The notes under the pieces: model-generated | What the model was told of the DNA's origin: nothing | Seen by the model: the letters and a program-made list of their open reading frames with translations, nothing else | The model's database searches: none | Position numbers and translations under genes: made by a program | Source: Hypericum androsaemum | Taxonomy: Eukaryota > Streptophyta > Magnoliopsida > Malpighiales > Hypericaceae | Assembly (NCBI GenBank): GCA_963995505.1 | Contig: OZ023181.1 | Location: 19,836,221-19,900,220, forward strand | Reading direction: 5' to 3' | DNA: 64,000 bases | Part shown: one piece after another, positions 1-10,149 of the stretch | Layout of the letters: the number at the start of each line of letters is the position of its first letter | Position numbering within the stretch: position 1 is the first letter of the stretch

Positions 1-1
1 T

Positions 2-1492
2 CAGATGTTAGGAAAAATGTTGTCACAAGATTTAGAAAAAGGACCAGATATAAAGAGTAGCATAAACTACCCTAAAATTCAGAAATTAGAAAAATTAGGA
101 TTAATAGGGGATGATATAACAAAATCTAGAGTAAAATTTTTAGCAAAAATGAAAATCAAAAACCCTGATATCCGAATAGTAACTGCAAATATCGATTATA
201 ACCCCCTAGATAGGGACGAATTTAGGAATCAAATCCCCGAAATGCTTAGACAAAATTTAATTCGAAGGTCAGAAAGTCCACATAGAACAGCGGCTTTCAT
301 AGTCAGAAACCATAGTGAAATCAAACGAGGGAAGGCTAGAATAGTATATAATTATAAAAGGTTAAACGATAATACGATAGATGATGCGTATAATATTCCA
401 AACAAAGATAATCTTATAGGATTAATTCAGAATAAAAAGATATTTAGTAAATTCGATCTAAAATCAGGATACAATCAGCTACAATTAGAAGAATGGTTTA
501 AACCATGGACAGCTTTCACATGTCCAGAAGGACATTTTGAATGGAATGTCCTTAGTTTTGGCTTAAAAAATGCACCCGCAGTTTTTCAAAGGTTTATGGA
601 TAGTATTTTTCTAAAATACGCCTTTTGCCTAGTATATATTGACGATATCCTCATAGCCAGTAACTCGGTTACTGAACATGAACAACATTTAGCTATAATT
701 TTTGAAGAAGTAGTAAAACAAGGGATAGTATTAAGTAAGAAGAAAATGGAATTATTTAAAAGAAAAATCTCCTTTTTGGGCTTAGAAATAGGAAACGGTA
801 AAATAGAATTACAACAACATATAGCCGAAAAAATTCTTAGTTTTCCGGATAAATTAGAAGGTCTGAAACAAATACAAGCTTTCTTAGGAATCATGAATTA
901 TGCAAGAAAATTTATTCCAAATCTTAGTAAATTAACAGGGCCTTTATACAGTAAAACGTCCAAAAATGGTCAAAGAAATTTCAATAAAGAGGACATAGAA
1001 TTAGTTAAGAAAATCAAACAAGAGGTTCGAAAGATAAAACCCTTAGAATTACCTCTTACCACGGATTATATTATTATAGAATGTGATGGAAGTAAAGAAG
1101 GATGGGGAGCAGTAATGATCTGCAAACCACATAAATATGCAGACAAAGATACGGAAAGAATAGCAGCATACGCTAGTGGTAATTTTAATAAAGCCGGTAT
1201 GAACTGGACCAGCCTAGATTTTGAGATACAGGCATTAATAAACGCATTAGACAAGTTCAAATTATATATAAATAAGGAATTTACAGTAAGAACGGATTGC
1301 GAAGCTATAGTTAAGTTTTTAAAAAATGAAAATAGCAAAAAGATAAATCGAACTAGATGGATTAACTTACAAAACTTAATACAAGGCAGTGGTTATTCCA
1401 TAGAATTTGAGCATATTAAAGGGAAAAATAATAGTCTCGCAGATTTATTATCCAGAAGCATTAATAAATTTTTTAATAATGCAGGAAAATAA
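2..1492 (+). CDS. Pararetroviral reverse transcriptase-RNase H (5' partial)
   Basis: The frame is open from the first bases of the window, so this is the C-terminal part of a polyprotein. The RT palm is clear: FDLKSGYNQ near residue 152, SFGLKNAP near 185 and the catalytic VYIDD near 212. An RNase H domain follows, with a CDGSKEGWG start near residue 361 and a late TDCEA motif. The enzyme would copy the pregenomic RNA into DNA and degrade the RNA strand. No stop or frameshift is visible in the part present. The stop codon overlaps the start of the next ORF, typical of compact caulimovirid genomes. Gypsy RT is the alternative, but the neighbouring viroplasmin-type ORF and absent integrase favour a pararetrovirus. 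Confidence 0.88.
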   Translation, partial: QMLGKMLSQDLEKGPDIKSSINYPKIQKLEKLGLIGDDITKSRVKFLAKMKIKNPDIRIVTANIDYNPLDRDEFRNQIPEMLRQNLIRRSESPHRTAAFIVRNHSEIKRGKARIVYNYKRLNDNTIDDAYNIPNKDNLIGLIQNKKIFSKFDLKSGYNQLQLEEWFKPWTAFTCPEGHFEWNVLSFGLKNAPAVFQRFMDSIFLKYAFCLVYIDDILIASNSVTEHEQHLAIIFEEVVKQGIVLSKKKMELFKRKISFLGLEIGNGKIELQQHIAEKILSFPDKLEGLKQIQAFLGIMNYARKFIPNLSKLTGPLYSKTSKNGQRNFNKEDIELVKKIKQEVRKIKPLELPLTTDYIIIECDGSKEGWGAVMICKPHKYADKDTERIAAYASGNFNKAGMNWTSLDFEIQALINALDKFKLYINKEFTVRTDCEAIVKFLKNENSKKINRTRWINLQNLIQGSGYSIEFEHIKGKNNSLADLLSRSINKFFNNAGK

Positions 1493-2516
1493 GATGAAGA
1501 AACGAGTTATTAAGCCTAAGGGTAAAGAGAAAATGGAAGGCGAAGGGCCAAGTACCCAAAGCCCCATTACTCCACAGACTCCACAGAAAAAAGAAGAGCC
1601 AAGTATACAGACCATACAAACAGAAGCAGCTGGTCCCCCAGCTAACATTATATACAGAAACAATTTGGCAATGCCAGTTTATATAGAAGGAAATGCAAGT
1701 GGTGCTTCAGCGCCCTCTGCGAATCCAACCTTTTCACAGCATAAACAGATTAAATTCGGAACAATTTCCTTTGCCGAATTCCAAGATATAGGGAATAAAA
1801 AATTTAGACCCTTCCCAGGGTTATCTATAGACAGGTCACAACAATGTCTTCTCGACAACCTGTGGCATATACAGACAGCAGGAGCTGCTACTAACTTTAA
1901 AGTACAGTGCTTAAATGCCCTTAGTATGTATTTTTCAGAAAATACTCCTAAGACCTATAAAAAGAAGTTTACTCATTATGTAATATATAGAGGTCTAAAA
2001 ACAGGAGTGTTTAATAGCTTCGATACAGTTAGAAAATACATCTTATGTAATCAGCCTCTATATAAGGGCTATTATAGTTTTACTGAGGCTCTTGAAGAAG
2101 CCCGAGGGGCTTTTGGGCCCAACTTTTTTATTGAACCAGAAGTAGTTAGACCCTTCTCTGATGTAACCCGGGAGGAACCAGCCCAGCTTATTCTTCGCCA
2201 TGAAGATACAATTAGACAGCTGGAAGCCCAGATTGTACATCTTCAACAGCAAAATGAACAGCAGATTAGACACCTGGAGGAAAAAAGACAAGAAGCTGAA
2301 CAAAAGGCTTTAACAGCTGGAGTTACAGCTCAAAAGAATGAACAGACCATAACCATTATGGAGAAGATGGTGGCCAAACTCAATAAATCAGGAACAGAAC
2401 TAAGAAGAAAACTAGACGACACTGAGTTAAAACTGTCAACATCAAAAAGCCCTAGCAGAGACTTTCTACAGCTAAAAGCTAGACTACTCGATCTCCCAGC
2501 TCAACAGGTTCTATAG
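1479..2516 (+). pseudogene. Viroplasmin/transactivator-like ORF, N-terminal part
   Basis: The likely start is the ATG at 1479, which overlaps the RT-RNase H stop by about 14 bases. The N-terminus is Pro/Gln/Thr-rich. Around 1960-2130 lies a segment with YVIYRGLKTGVF, then KGYYSFTEALEEA, matching the pattern of the caulimovirus viroplasmin / RNase H1 N-terminal domain. A Gln/Glu-rich probable coiled coil follows (about 2180-2420). In exogenous relatives such proteins form inclusion bodies and help reinitiate translation on the polycistronic RNA. The frame ends at a TAG (2514-2516), but the same frame continues open to 3311, so the TAG is most simply a nonsense mutation; readthrough is possible. 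Function is inferred from the domain only. Confidence 0.7.
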
Positions 2517-3311
2517 CCTCTCTTTGATGAATGGCCTGAAGGAGAAGAATTAATAAAAAAGAAAACCGAAGAAGGCCATATTGAAGATCTAGTCACAGCC
2601 CAGCAAGATTTAGTACGAATCCATCTCAAAGAAGCAAATTGGAGTTTCCAGGGGGTGGATATATCACAGAAACCCTACAGCCTAGACAACAGAACGGTGG
2701 GACTCTTAAAGTTACACGTAGATCTAAACAAAACAGATTTACCAGCTAAACTTATCCTAAAGTTTTATCACTTAGGGATGATAGATGTTATGATCCTAAA
2801 ATTAGAAGAGGACGGAAAGATGGAAGATATTCTCCAATGGTTCGGGGAAAAATTCTTTCTGATAGCAGGAAATATGGCGGTTCGAGGACGGATCTTCTGC
2901 CTCATCGATTCAACTCTCCCAAGAGTAACAGAGTTCACTACCATCCCAGGCAAGAAGAGGATAATTGTGCTAGACGAAACAGAGTTCGAAGAAACAGAAT
3001 TAAACTTAGATGCCCCCTCTCCTTATGATCTCACTGAGATTAAAAATCCAGAAGTCTATAGATTGCTTCAGAACCCAGCCTGTCTGCCCACACCGCAAGG
3101 ATGGAAGAATCTCCGACTCCTCGGAGAAGGACACTATACACAGATCTGGAGCACGGACCAATGGCGTATGATTTTACCACATAGTGGTGACGGAGGTCTT
3201 CTAGAGGAAAGCCACATCATCCACCTAGAAGATGAACGACAGATGGAACTAGAAGCTTCTAGTATAACAAGTGGCGACATATCTATCCCAGACACGCATA
3301 GAGCCTACTAA
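2517..3311 (+). pseudogene. Continuation of the viroplasmin-like frame after a TAG
   Basis: This is open in the same frame as the ORF ending at 2516. The first internal ATG is at 2655, giving 218 codons. The segment has a beta-rich region with a conserved-looking FFLIAGNMAVRGRIFCLID stretch (about 2850-2910) and an acidic C-terminus. I do not recognise a named domain. Its in-frame, immediately adjacent position makes it most likely the C-terminal part of the upstream protein. A separately translated downstream ORF remains possible. Confidence 0.5.
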
Positions 3312-3373
3312 TAATTATCACAGACAAAGAATTGACATTGGTGCCAATTATTGTACTTTTTTACTAATGCGCA

Positions 3374-3448
3374 ACTTTTAGTAGTGCGCCTGTGAATTAT
3401 TAGGCTTAGTGCGCTAGACAGCTGTAAGTTACTTTTAGTAGTGCGCCT
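3374..3448 (+). repeat. Paired 18-bp direct repeats upstream of the viral TATA box
   Basis: The sequence acttttagtagtgcgcct occurs perfectly at 3374-3391 and 3431-3448, 57 bp apart, with a related gtgcgc element between them. They lie 50-125 bp upstream of the TATA box, where 35S-type promoters carry enhancer elements. The enhancer role is inferred from position. Confidence 0.55.
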
Positions 3449-3499
3449 ACAAGCATACTTTAGAGAATTCTAGAGGTTCTCTGCCTCTGGCGCTCCTTC

Positions 3500-3506
3500 T
3501 ATATAA
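3500..3506 (+). promoter_or_regulatory. TATA box of the pararetroviral pregenomic promoter
   Basis: The sequence tatataagg follows the last viral ORF and precedes a long leader-like tract without ORFs (3540-3760), as in caulimovirid large intergenic regions. I did not find a clear initiator-tRNA primer site in the visible leader. Confidence 0.6.
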
Positions 3507-3764
3507 GGAGCCCTCCATTCTTGTAAAAATCATCGAAAAAAAAATATACACAAGTTTTCACCCCCTCATGAGTACTTAAACCTCGCTGTTTTCCCTACTT
3601 AGTTCATAGTTCTTAAGCGCCCCGATCTTCAGATCGATAAGCCTTAAAAAAAAAAGAGTCAGAGTCAGTCGAACCGGCGATTGCACATAGTAGAGCCCGT
3701 CGGCAAGCACCCCCTACCACTGTAAGCTCTCTCTATCCTCACCCTCTCTTACCGGCTCTCACCC

Positions 3765-3767
<3 letters not shown>

Positions 3768-3800
<33 letters not shown>
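3768..3800. repeat. (TA)n microsatellite at the duplication boundary
   Basis: About 33 bp of TA repeats. An equivalent TA tract at 44368-44397 stands at the same edge of the second duplication copy. The duplicated sequence starts immediately after it with cacgacccgtgccc in both places. Confidence 0.9.
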
Positions 3801-3804
<4 letters not shown>

Positions 3805-4129
3805 ACCCGTGCCCAAAATTCCATTGTAACTGCCAGTTGACTATATGTCTTTGCATAAACTACAAATACTCAATTTACAATACTTTTAAAAACATAGTCA
3901 AGTGCCAAAATAAACAATGTAAAAGAGTTTCGCCCTTATCTAGGGAAAACATTACATATTGAATTCTAATTTACTTAGCTCAATCTGTCCACACCTCCAA
4001 CCCCGAAGTTGGACCGGGTAATTTGCAATATAGTTATAAAATAATCCCTAAACTCTCATTCACATTACATATACATATAAAAAAATCTCTCATACCTAAG
4101 TCATTATTCACCTCGCCAAAGCCGTATAA

Positions 4130-4550
4130 ATGGGGGTTTCCAACTTTTCATTGAGAAATTTGCTAATTATTTTTTTAGAATACATTTGTATACCAATATT
4201 ACAACTAACAAAAATTAAACTCTTAACATCCGTCAATATTATCTCTTGCGCCGTTAGAGCAAGTGGTCCTCACAATTTGATAATGATCTTAATATTTCAA
4301 GAGTATACTTTTATTAATTTTCAGTTGACATGTGGATCAATGGACTATTACGTCCAATGGGTCGAATCAGTAATTTTGGAATAGAGATAATGTCAGCAAA
4401 TTAGATAGTAACGAATTTAAAAAAAATTCAAGACCGACAAAAAATCACAAGATAAAGAGAGTTTAAAATTGTACATACATAGTATAATAAAAAGAAAAGT
4501 AGTGTATAGCTAGCTCCTCTCACCTCTTTCAATCTCACAATATGTTCTAT
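4130..4550. other. AT-rich KCS 5' flank, no gene seen
   Basis: This matches 44740-45130 in copy 2 with many small indels. Short open frames here are not preserved in copy 2, so no coding claim is made. Confidence 0.6.
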
Positions 4551-4564
4551 AACAACCACCAGTT

Positions 4565-4774
4565 TTTTTATAAGTAAATTTTTTATATATTTCCAATAAA
4601 ATTACATGCTGTAACAATATTGGATAATATAAAATGCCTAATCAAAAATTTACCCCTGGCAAAATGTCGCCTTCGAGACCCACCGTCCAATATTGTTGCC
4701 TAATCTTAAACACATTTTCGCCCAGCCTAGCACTCGGTCTTGACTAAGGACCCGTGTCAATTACAATCTCCTTG
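4565..4774 (-). mobile_element. Short LINE/SINE-like insertion with 14-bp target duplication
   Basis: About 210 bp lie between direct repeats aacaaccaccagtt at 4551-4564 and 4775-4788. Copy 2 has a single such site (about 45135-45150) and lacks the insert. On the minus strand the insert ends in aatttacttataaaaaa, an A-rich tail shared with the LINE-like element ending at 16701. A long target duplication plus A-tail fits target-primed retroposition: a truncated LINE or a SINE. No ORF is seen and no clear pol III boxes were identified. Confidence 0.7.
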
Positions 4775-4825
4775 AACAACCACCAGTTATATATAACCAA
4801 TATGTATATAATGGTATAACATGGT

Positions 4826-5131
4826 TAGGGGTGACCAAATAAACAAAAAATTGTAGAATCAAATTAAATTGGACTAAAATAATCGGACCAGACTAGACTA
4901 AATAGGAAAATAGTCTAGTCCGGTTCTTGAAATGCAAGAAAAATAGTTTCTTGCCCAGTCCAGTCCGGCCTTATTCCAGTCCGGTTTGCAAAAATACACA
5001 TGTTTTCGAAGTAAAATCCGGTCCAATTGATTTTATCTCGAACCGGATTGAACCAGATCGAAGTCTGGTCGAGTCCGGTTTGAAAAACTAATAATATTCT
5101 GGTTCTGGTTCGGTTGACTTGCTCAGCCCTA
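4826..5131. mobile_element. hAT-type MITE (306 bp)
   Basis: The ends read taggggtga and, reversed, tagggctga. The 8-bp target duplication aacatggt lies at 4818-4825 and 5132-5139. Copy 2 has one uninterrupted aacatggt at about 45179-45186, so the empty site is known. The interior is non-coding with repeated 'gtccggt' motifs. End sequence and 8-bp duplication identify the hAT superfamily. Confidence 0.85.
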
Positions 5132-5150
5132 AACATGGTCCCCAACTCAA

Positions 5151-5523
5151 GGGTATGGATTGGGTACGGAATGTCAAAATTCTGAACCGTTCAGAATGAT
5201 GACACACTGGGTTTTTTTTTACAAAAATGCTAAAATACGGGGACCAAAGTGCCATGCGCAAACACAGGCCTGAAACAAATGTCATTATTACATAACTGCG
5301 CATGCCGGCATAACTTTTTTGGAAAAATGCTAATACACTGGGACCAAAATGAAAAAAATCATGCGTGCGAATATCATAAATTGGACATGCCGCTGTCACA
5401 AAAATAAATGTCATTATCACATAACTGCGCATACCAGTATCACATAACTGTGCCTGTCAGTGTAGTCCTCTTCACTCCAAACCGTTCGGAATAATTTCTT
5501 CCCTCCGTACCCAATCCAAATCC
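5151..5523. mobile_element. Inverted-repeat MITE, 9-bp target duplication, probably Mutator-like
   Basis: The left end gggtatggattgggtac pairs with the reverse complement of the right end (ggatttggattgggtac). The 9-bp duplication ccaactcaa is at 5142-5150 and 5524-5532; copy 2 has the empty site at about 45187-45195. The interior contains several cataactgcgc repeats (near 5291, 5421, 5442) and no credible gene. The 9-bp duplication suggests Mutator-like mobilisation, which is inference. Confidence 0.75.
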
Positions 5524-5976
5524 CCAACTCAATAGACTCAATACAACGTATTTGAGTCGAAATCCAACAAGAGTTAGCCACAATTAATAGCTTAAGTAGT
5601 AGACTCTCTTTCCAATCTATAATCGACAATCACGCGTTGGAAATGGAATTAAGGAAGAAAGTACGAGAGAAGGTCCATCGCCCAAAAACAAAGACAAATG
5701 ACGTCATTACTACAAAAGACTAAGAGACGGTCCATTGCGTTTCTACATTAGTTAATTAGGGCCGCCACATTTGAATCAGCCAGTAAAAATATTGTTTTAA
5801 TTTAATTAAAAGATATTCAGCTCGAGTTCTTAAAATACATGAGTGTTAAATATTTGTTGGTAAAGTTTTGTTCCCTTTCAAAAATTTCAGTAGACGTGGA
5901 CTAAAATTAGTTGACTGAGTGAAACTCCGGATATTCCCATATTCATGCATTAAACCTTCTCCCGTTTCTGATCATC

Positions 5977-5984
5977 TATAAAAG
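5977..5984 (+). promoter_or_regulatory. TATA box of KCS gene 1
   Basis: The sequence tataaaag lies 105 bp upstream of the ATG. It is conserved in copy 2 (46504-46511), 104 bp from that ATG, within nearly identical proximal promoters. Confidence 0.7.
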
Positions 5985-6081
5985 GCACCACAACAACTCG
6001 ACGATAATCCCACACTAAACCCCAAAGGTATTTCTCTAGAGCCATCTCTGATCATTCCCAGCTTCACACTGGTGGTCAACA

Positions 6082-8202
6082 ATGGCGGGTGAGGGAAAAC
6101 TAAACAAGAAACTTGGCGAGGAACTAGGCTCGGAGCATCAAACTCTTCCTATAATCTTCAACAAAACCAGCCTAACGAATTTCTCCTCCTCTGTTCGACT
6201 AAAGTACGTGAAACTAGGTTACCACTTGTTGGTCTCCAACGCCATGTACCTTCTCTTGATTCCCACCATTGGAGTCACCTTAGCTCACCTCTCAACCCTA
6301 ACCATTGAAGACCTCAACGAGCTATATACCCACCTAGAGCTCAGCTTCATAGTGTTAGCCCTATCCTCAGCTCTGACCATCTCCACCCTTACCATCTACT
6401 TCATAGCTCGTTCTCGAGACATCTACTTGGTCGACTTCGCGTGTTACAAGGCCGGACCTGACCGTAAGTGCTCCATCGAGTTCTTCCACAAGCTGATAGC
6501 GGACTCCGGAAGCTTCACCGAGGAGAGCCTGGGGTTCATGAGGAGGATCGTCGACAAGTCGGGCTACGGCGAAGTGACGTATGGCCCGGAAGGGTTGATG
6601 AAGATCCCGATGGACCAGTCGATGGCGGAGTCCATTAAGGAGAGTGACATGGTGATGTTTGGAGCCGTTGACGAGCTGTTGAGAAGCACTGGGATAAGTC
6701 CACGGGAAATAGGGATTCTTGTGGTGAATAGTAGCTTGTTTAATCCCACGCCTTCGCTCTCCTCGAGGATCGTCAACCATTACAAGCTTAGAGGGAATAT
6801 ACTGAGCTATAACCTTGGTGGGATGGGGTGCAGTGCTGGACTCATCTCTATTGACCTTGCTAAGGACCTTCTACAGGTTTTTTATTTCGTATAGAATGTT
6901 AATATTTGGATCATTATATTTTAAATAAAATTAGGAGAGAGAAAATAAATCGGACCAACATAAAATTATCACTTAATAACTTAACTAATTATTAGGTACA
7001 AAAAATTATACTCGTGGATTTTAATCATCAATTAATATTGTTCAAAAATTCCGTCTACAGTATCTGATTGTGTAAAGCTCGGAAATTTTTTGAGATTTTC
7101 CATAACTCACAAGGACTTTAAATAATAAATGAGCCTTTATTATATTTAGTTCATATTAATATGATGAATAGTTTAAGCATAAAACATATTACATGATCAA
7201 TTTTTTAGTACCATGTTCTTGATGTTTATGGAGTACATTTCTCATTTAGCCTAGGGAATTTTTCTACACCTATAATTGGTCCCAAAAAATAATTCCATAT
7301 GAAATAACGAGGTAATTACCATGAGAGATGGATCACAATATATATCAATCTTTTTACTAATAAATAAATAAGATTCGACTTAATAACATAAGACAGTAAA
7401 AAAAAATTGACGAATTATTTTGGGGAACCAGGTTCATCGAAACTCCTGTGCTCTGATAGTCAGCACGGAAAACATCACCCGGAACTGGTACAGGGGCAAC
7501 GAACGACCGATGCTGGTCACCAACTGTCTGTTCAGGGTAGGAGCAGCAGCCATCCTCCTCTCCAACCGATCGTCCGACCGCCGCCGATCAAAGTACAAGC
7601 TCATGCACACGGTGCGCACCCACAAGGGAGCAGACGACAAGTGCTTCAACTGCGTCATGCAACAAGAGGACAGCACCCTAAACCTCGGCGTCTCCCTCTC
7701 CAAAGACCTAATGGAAGTAGCCGGAGAGGCCCTAAAGACAAACATAACCACGTTGGGCCCACTGGTCCTTCCGGTATCCGAACAACTACTGTTTCTGATG
7801 ACCTTGGTCGGGAGGAAGGTCTTCAAGATGAAGGTGAAGCCCTATGTTCCTGACTTTAAGTTGGCTTTTGAGCATTTCTTCATCCACGCGGGAGGACGAG
7901 GCGTACTGGACGAGCTAGAGAAGAACCTTGTTCTTACTAAATGGGATATGGAGCCTTCCAGGATGACGCTTTACAGGTTTGGGAATACCTCTAGTAGCTC
8001 ATTGTGGTATGAACTGGCTTACTCTGAGGCTAAAGGAAGGATCAGAAAGGGTGATCGGTTATGGCAAATCGGGTTCGGGTCCGGGTTCAAGTGCAACAGC
8101 GCGGTCTGGAGGGCTATGAAGAGCATCGACCCTGCCATGTTAGGGATGAAGGAGGGTAATCCTTGGATGGATGAGATTGATCACTTCCCAGTTTGTGTCT
8201 GA
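6082..8202 (+). CDS. KCS: 3-ketoacyl-CoA synthase, copy 1 (two exons)
   Basis: This condensing enzyme of the ER fatty acid elongase joins malonyl-CoA to long acyl-CoA, making very-long-chain fatty acids for waxes, suberin or lipids. Exon 1 is 6082-6876 and exon 2 is 7432-8202, with a GT-AG intron of 555 bp. Together they give 521 residues, normal for the family. Two membrane segments lie near residues 50-70 and 88-109, then the FAE1/CUT1-type domain begins at YLVDFACYK. The catalytic Cys is residue 250 (GGMGCSAG). His 413 and 417 (EHFFIH) and Asn 450 (RFGNTSSSS) match known active-site positions. The position four before that Asn, His in FAE1, is Tyr 446. The C-terminus [12 protein letters not shown] is family-like. 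No disruption is seen, so it is probably functional. The exact KCS subclass is not assigned. Confidence 0.93.
6877..7431 (+). other. Intron of KCS gene 1
   Basis: The donor is cag|gttttt and the acceptor ccag|gttcatcg, both in phase 0. Reading through the donor reaches a stop within five codons. The copy 2 intron is 619 bp and differs by several small indels. Confidence 0.9.
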
Positions 8203-9566
8203 GATTTTAGCTGTAGTTAGCATGCAAGTTGCCTGTTCTACTACCGCGGATCGGTGTGAATTGCATCGGATGAGGATAATTACCATTTATCAGTAATCGG
8301 GCAATCGTATCAAGGTTGTTCCTTTGTTGTTCATCGTTGTTGGTGCAGGTTTATTTGGTGTAATTCTTTGGGTTTTAGTTGTCTTTCGAGGCGTTAATGT
8401 AATGTGTTCTTTCTAGCTTTTGGTTGTTTGGTGTACCTTTGTCTCGTCATCTTTTAGAGGAATAATACTTTCACTTGTCGGAAAAGTTATCATGCAGATC
8501 CAATGAATATAACATACTGTATATTGGTACAACCATCTCGAATCTAAAAAATCGAAAGTACTCGATTATGAATATCAGATGAAATGAATTCGAATTTGTT
8601 TCTCGGATCTTCATTCCACTCCATCCTGGCTGAACTAGTGTGTAGAAATTTTTTGGTATTATATTTTGAAGAAAAATGTGGCCTTTGGTCCTCCAAAAGA
8701 TACGGTGCGATTTGGTAGAAGTTTTATGTTCCCACACTAAATAATAAAGTCCGTAGTGGACAGTAACGACGGAGATGGGATACCAATTCATACAAGAAGA
8801 CAAAGTAACTAATTGTATTTAATTCGAGATGGGATACTATTAGTCTATATGTTTCCAAGAAATGAAAAAGAAAGACTCTCTCGTCTCCGCGCTTGAAGTT
8901 TTGGAAGCTTTCCTCGACGCATTTCGGTTTCGGGGCCCATTATCTAGGTTAATATTGTACATTCAAATTGGCTCATTGGACATTTTAGCATAAAGGGAAC
9001 ATTTTACTTTAGTATTTTTTAGTATCACTGATTATTATTTAGATATTCTATAGTTTAAACCCATCAAATCGGTCCAACTTATTTTAATTTTTATCATTTA
9101 GAGAATCTCATATTTAGTCCGGAATTTTTTGTGCAAATGGCGTTGTTTTAACTCCCTCACAATATTTGTGGTTTATGGTCCCTCATGTCCTTGTTCTGTT
9201 ACAATTTTTTTGGATTTTTCTTAGGTAACATAAACTTGAACTGTTACATTCCTTGTGTAGTTATTCTGGTTAATCTTGGCTAGGAAATATGTAAGTAGCG
9301 AACATATTCACAATTAAGTTGTCCCGAGTGCTTGACACTGTATCACAGTATTATCGAGGCAATTCTTTTCTCTCTCATCATTTTTTTCTTTTGGGTTTTA
9401 CGGTGTCAGAATTTTTATTGAGGCCTCGACTGCAACCCTCGTACGAGTGTATTGTATAGGGGGCTTCAACACTCGAATGGAGGGTTTGGACCGGTTGGGG
9501 GGGAACACACCCATGTAACTAATATTACTACCATATTATTATATATTAAAAAAGCAAATTTACCTA
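8203..9566. other. KCS gene 1 3' flank, shared with copies elsewhere
   Basis: No gene is seen. The tract aligns with 48793-51115 (interrupted there by a 981-bp element), and 8597-8960 also resembles 51190-51665. It contains the uninterrupted target site for the 981-bp insertion (around 9080-9095). Confidence 0.75.
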
Positions 9567-9569
9567 TTA

Positions 9570-9765
9570 AGATGGTGGACGTGGTGTGTGGTCCTGATGC
9601 GTACAGGGATCTGCCTCGGTTGCTGGACGAGGTGGATGATGGTCATAAGGGGATTAATACGCTCCTTTCGCTCGAGGAGACTTATGCTGATATTAGCCCG
9701 GTCAGAATTGCTAAGAATTCTATTAGCGCTTTCGTGTCGATCATGAACAACGTTTCAGGTTCAAA
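9570..9765 (+). pseudogene. CDK5RAP1/MiaB-like methylthiotransferase fragment, N-terminal exon
   Basis: The translation [17 protein letters not shown], then [19 protein letters not shown], then SAFVSIM matches the region just before the radical-SAM cysteines in eukaryotic CDK5RAP1 proteins. These modify N6-isopentenyladenosine in organellar tRNA. The expected CxxxCxxC iron-sulfur motif does not follow; instead the frame enters short repeats (cacatcctaaacatcc). The fragment starts at the right border of the KCS duplication. Its C-terminal partner exon is at 12836-13320. I treat both as remnants of one gene. Confidence 0.8.
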
Positions 9766-9850
9766 AATAGCACATCCTAAACATCCAAATGTGCGATAGT
9801 TGACTAGCTTCAAAAATAGCACATCCTAAACATCCAAACATCCAAATGTG
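9756..9850. repeat. Short direct repeats after the CDK5RAP1 fragment
   Basis: The sequence caaaaatagcacatcctaaa occurs at about 9759 and 9812, with further catccaaa copies. They mark the point where homology to the methylthiotransferase stops. Confidence 0.7.
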
Positions 9851-10149
9851 CATGAAGAAAAGCATCTAGCTTCAAAAATAAGTCTTCATCCTACACATCC
9901 TATTACACATCCGAACAACACTTCTAGATTCAAATGCTTGAAAATGGTGCACCCTTGACATTCCCAACAACTTTAACTGTTAGTAACATGCGATTGTTGA
10001 CTTCTAATCGCAACATCAACTTCAAATTTCTTCCCTTTTTTCTACAAAATTCATCAAATACAAGAAGTCAAATTATGAACAAATCAACTTATGAAATACA
10101 ACATATACCAATTTGAATAACCGACCATAATCATACCTTAGGTCTATTA

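Larger units (their letters stand above)
1..3767 (+). mobile_element. Endogenous pararetrovirus (Caulimoviridae) 3' segment
   Basis: The order is reverse transcriptase-RNase H, then an overlapping ORF with a caulimovirus viroplasmin-type motif, then a long non-coding tract with a TATA box. That is the 3' part of a plant pararetrovirus genome. The left end is cut by the window, so movement, coat and protease parts are not seen. The right limit is put at a TA microsatellite, beyond which the KCS-flank duplication begins. There is no LTR or integrase, which argues for a pararetrovirus rather than a Ty3/gypsy element. The viroplasmin-type ORF carries an in-frame stop, so this copy looks decayed. 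Genus is not assigned. Confidence 0.85.
3801..9566. repeat. Segmental duplication, copy 1 (carries KCS gene 1)
   Basis: This tract aligns with 44398-51115 over the promoter, both exons, the intron and about 1.3 kb of 3' flank of a KCS gene. The left edge is the TA microsatellite. The right edge is just after aaaaagcaaatttacctat (9550-9566, compare about 51090-51106). Each copy carries private transposon insertions that are absent from the other. Confidence 0.9.

Noticed and set aside
6367..6780. Minus-strand frames opposite KCS exon 1 (also at 46893-47306)
   Set aside because: They are antisense shadows of a conserved coding exon and match no known family.
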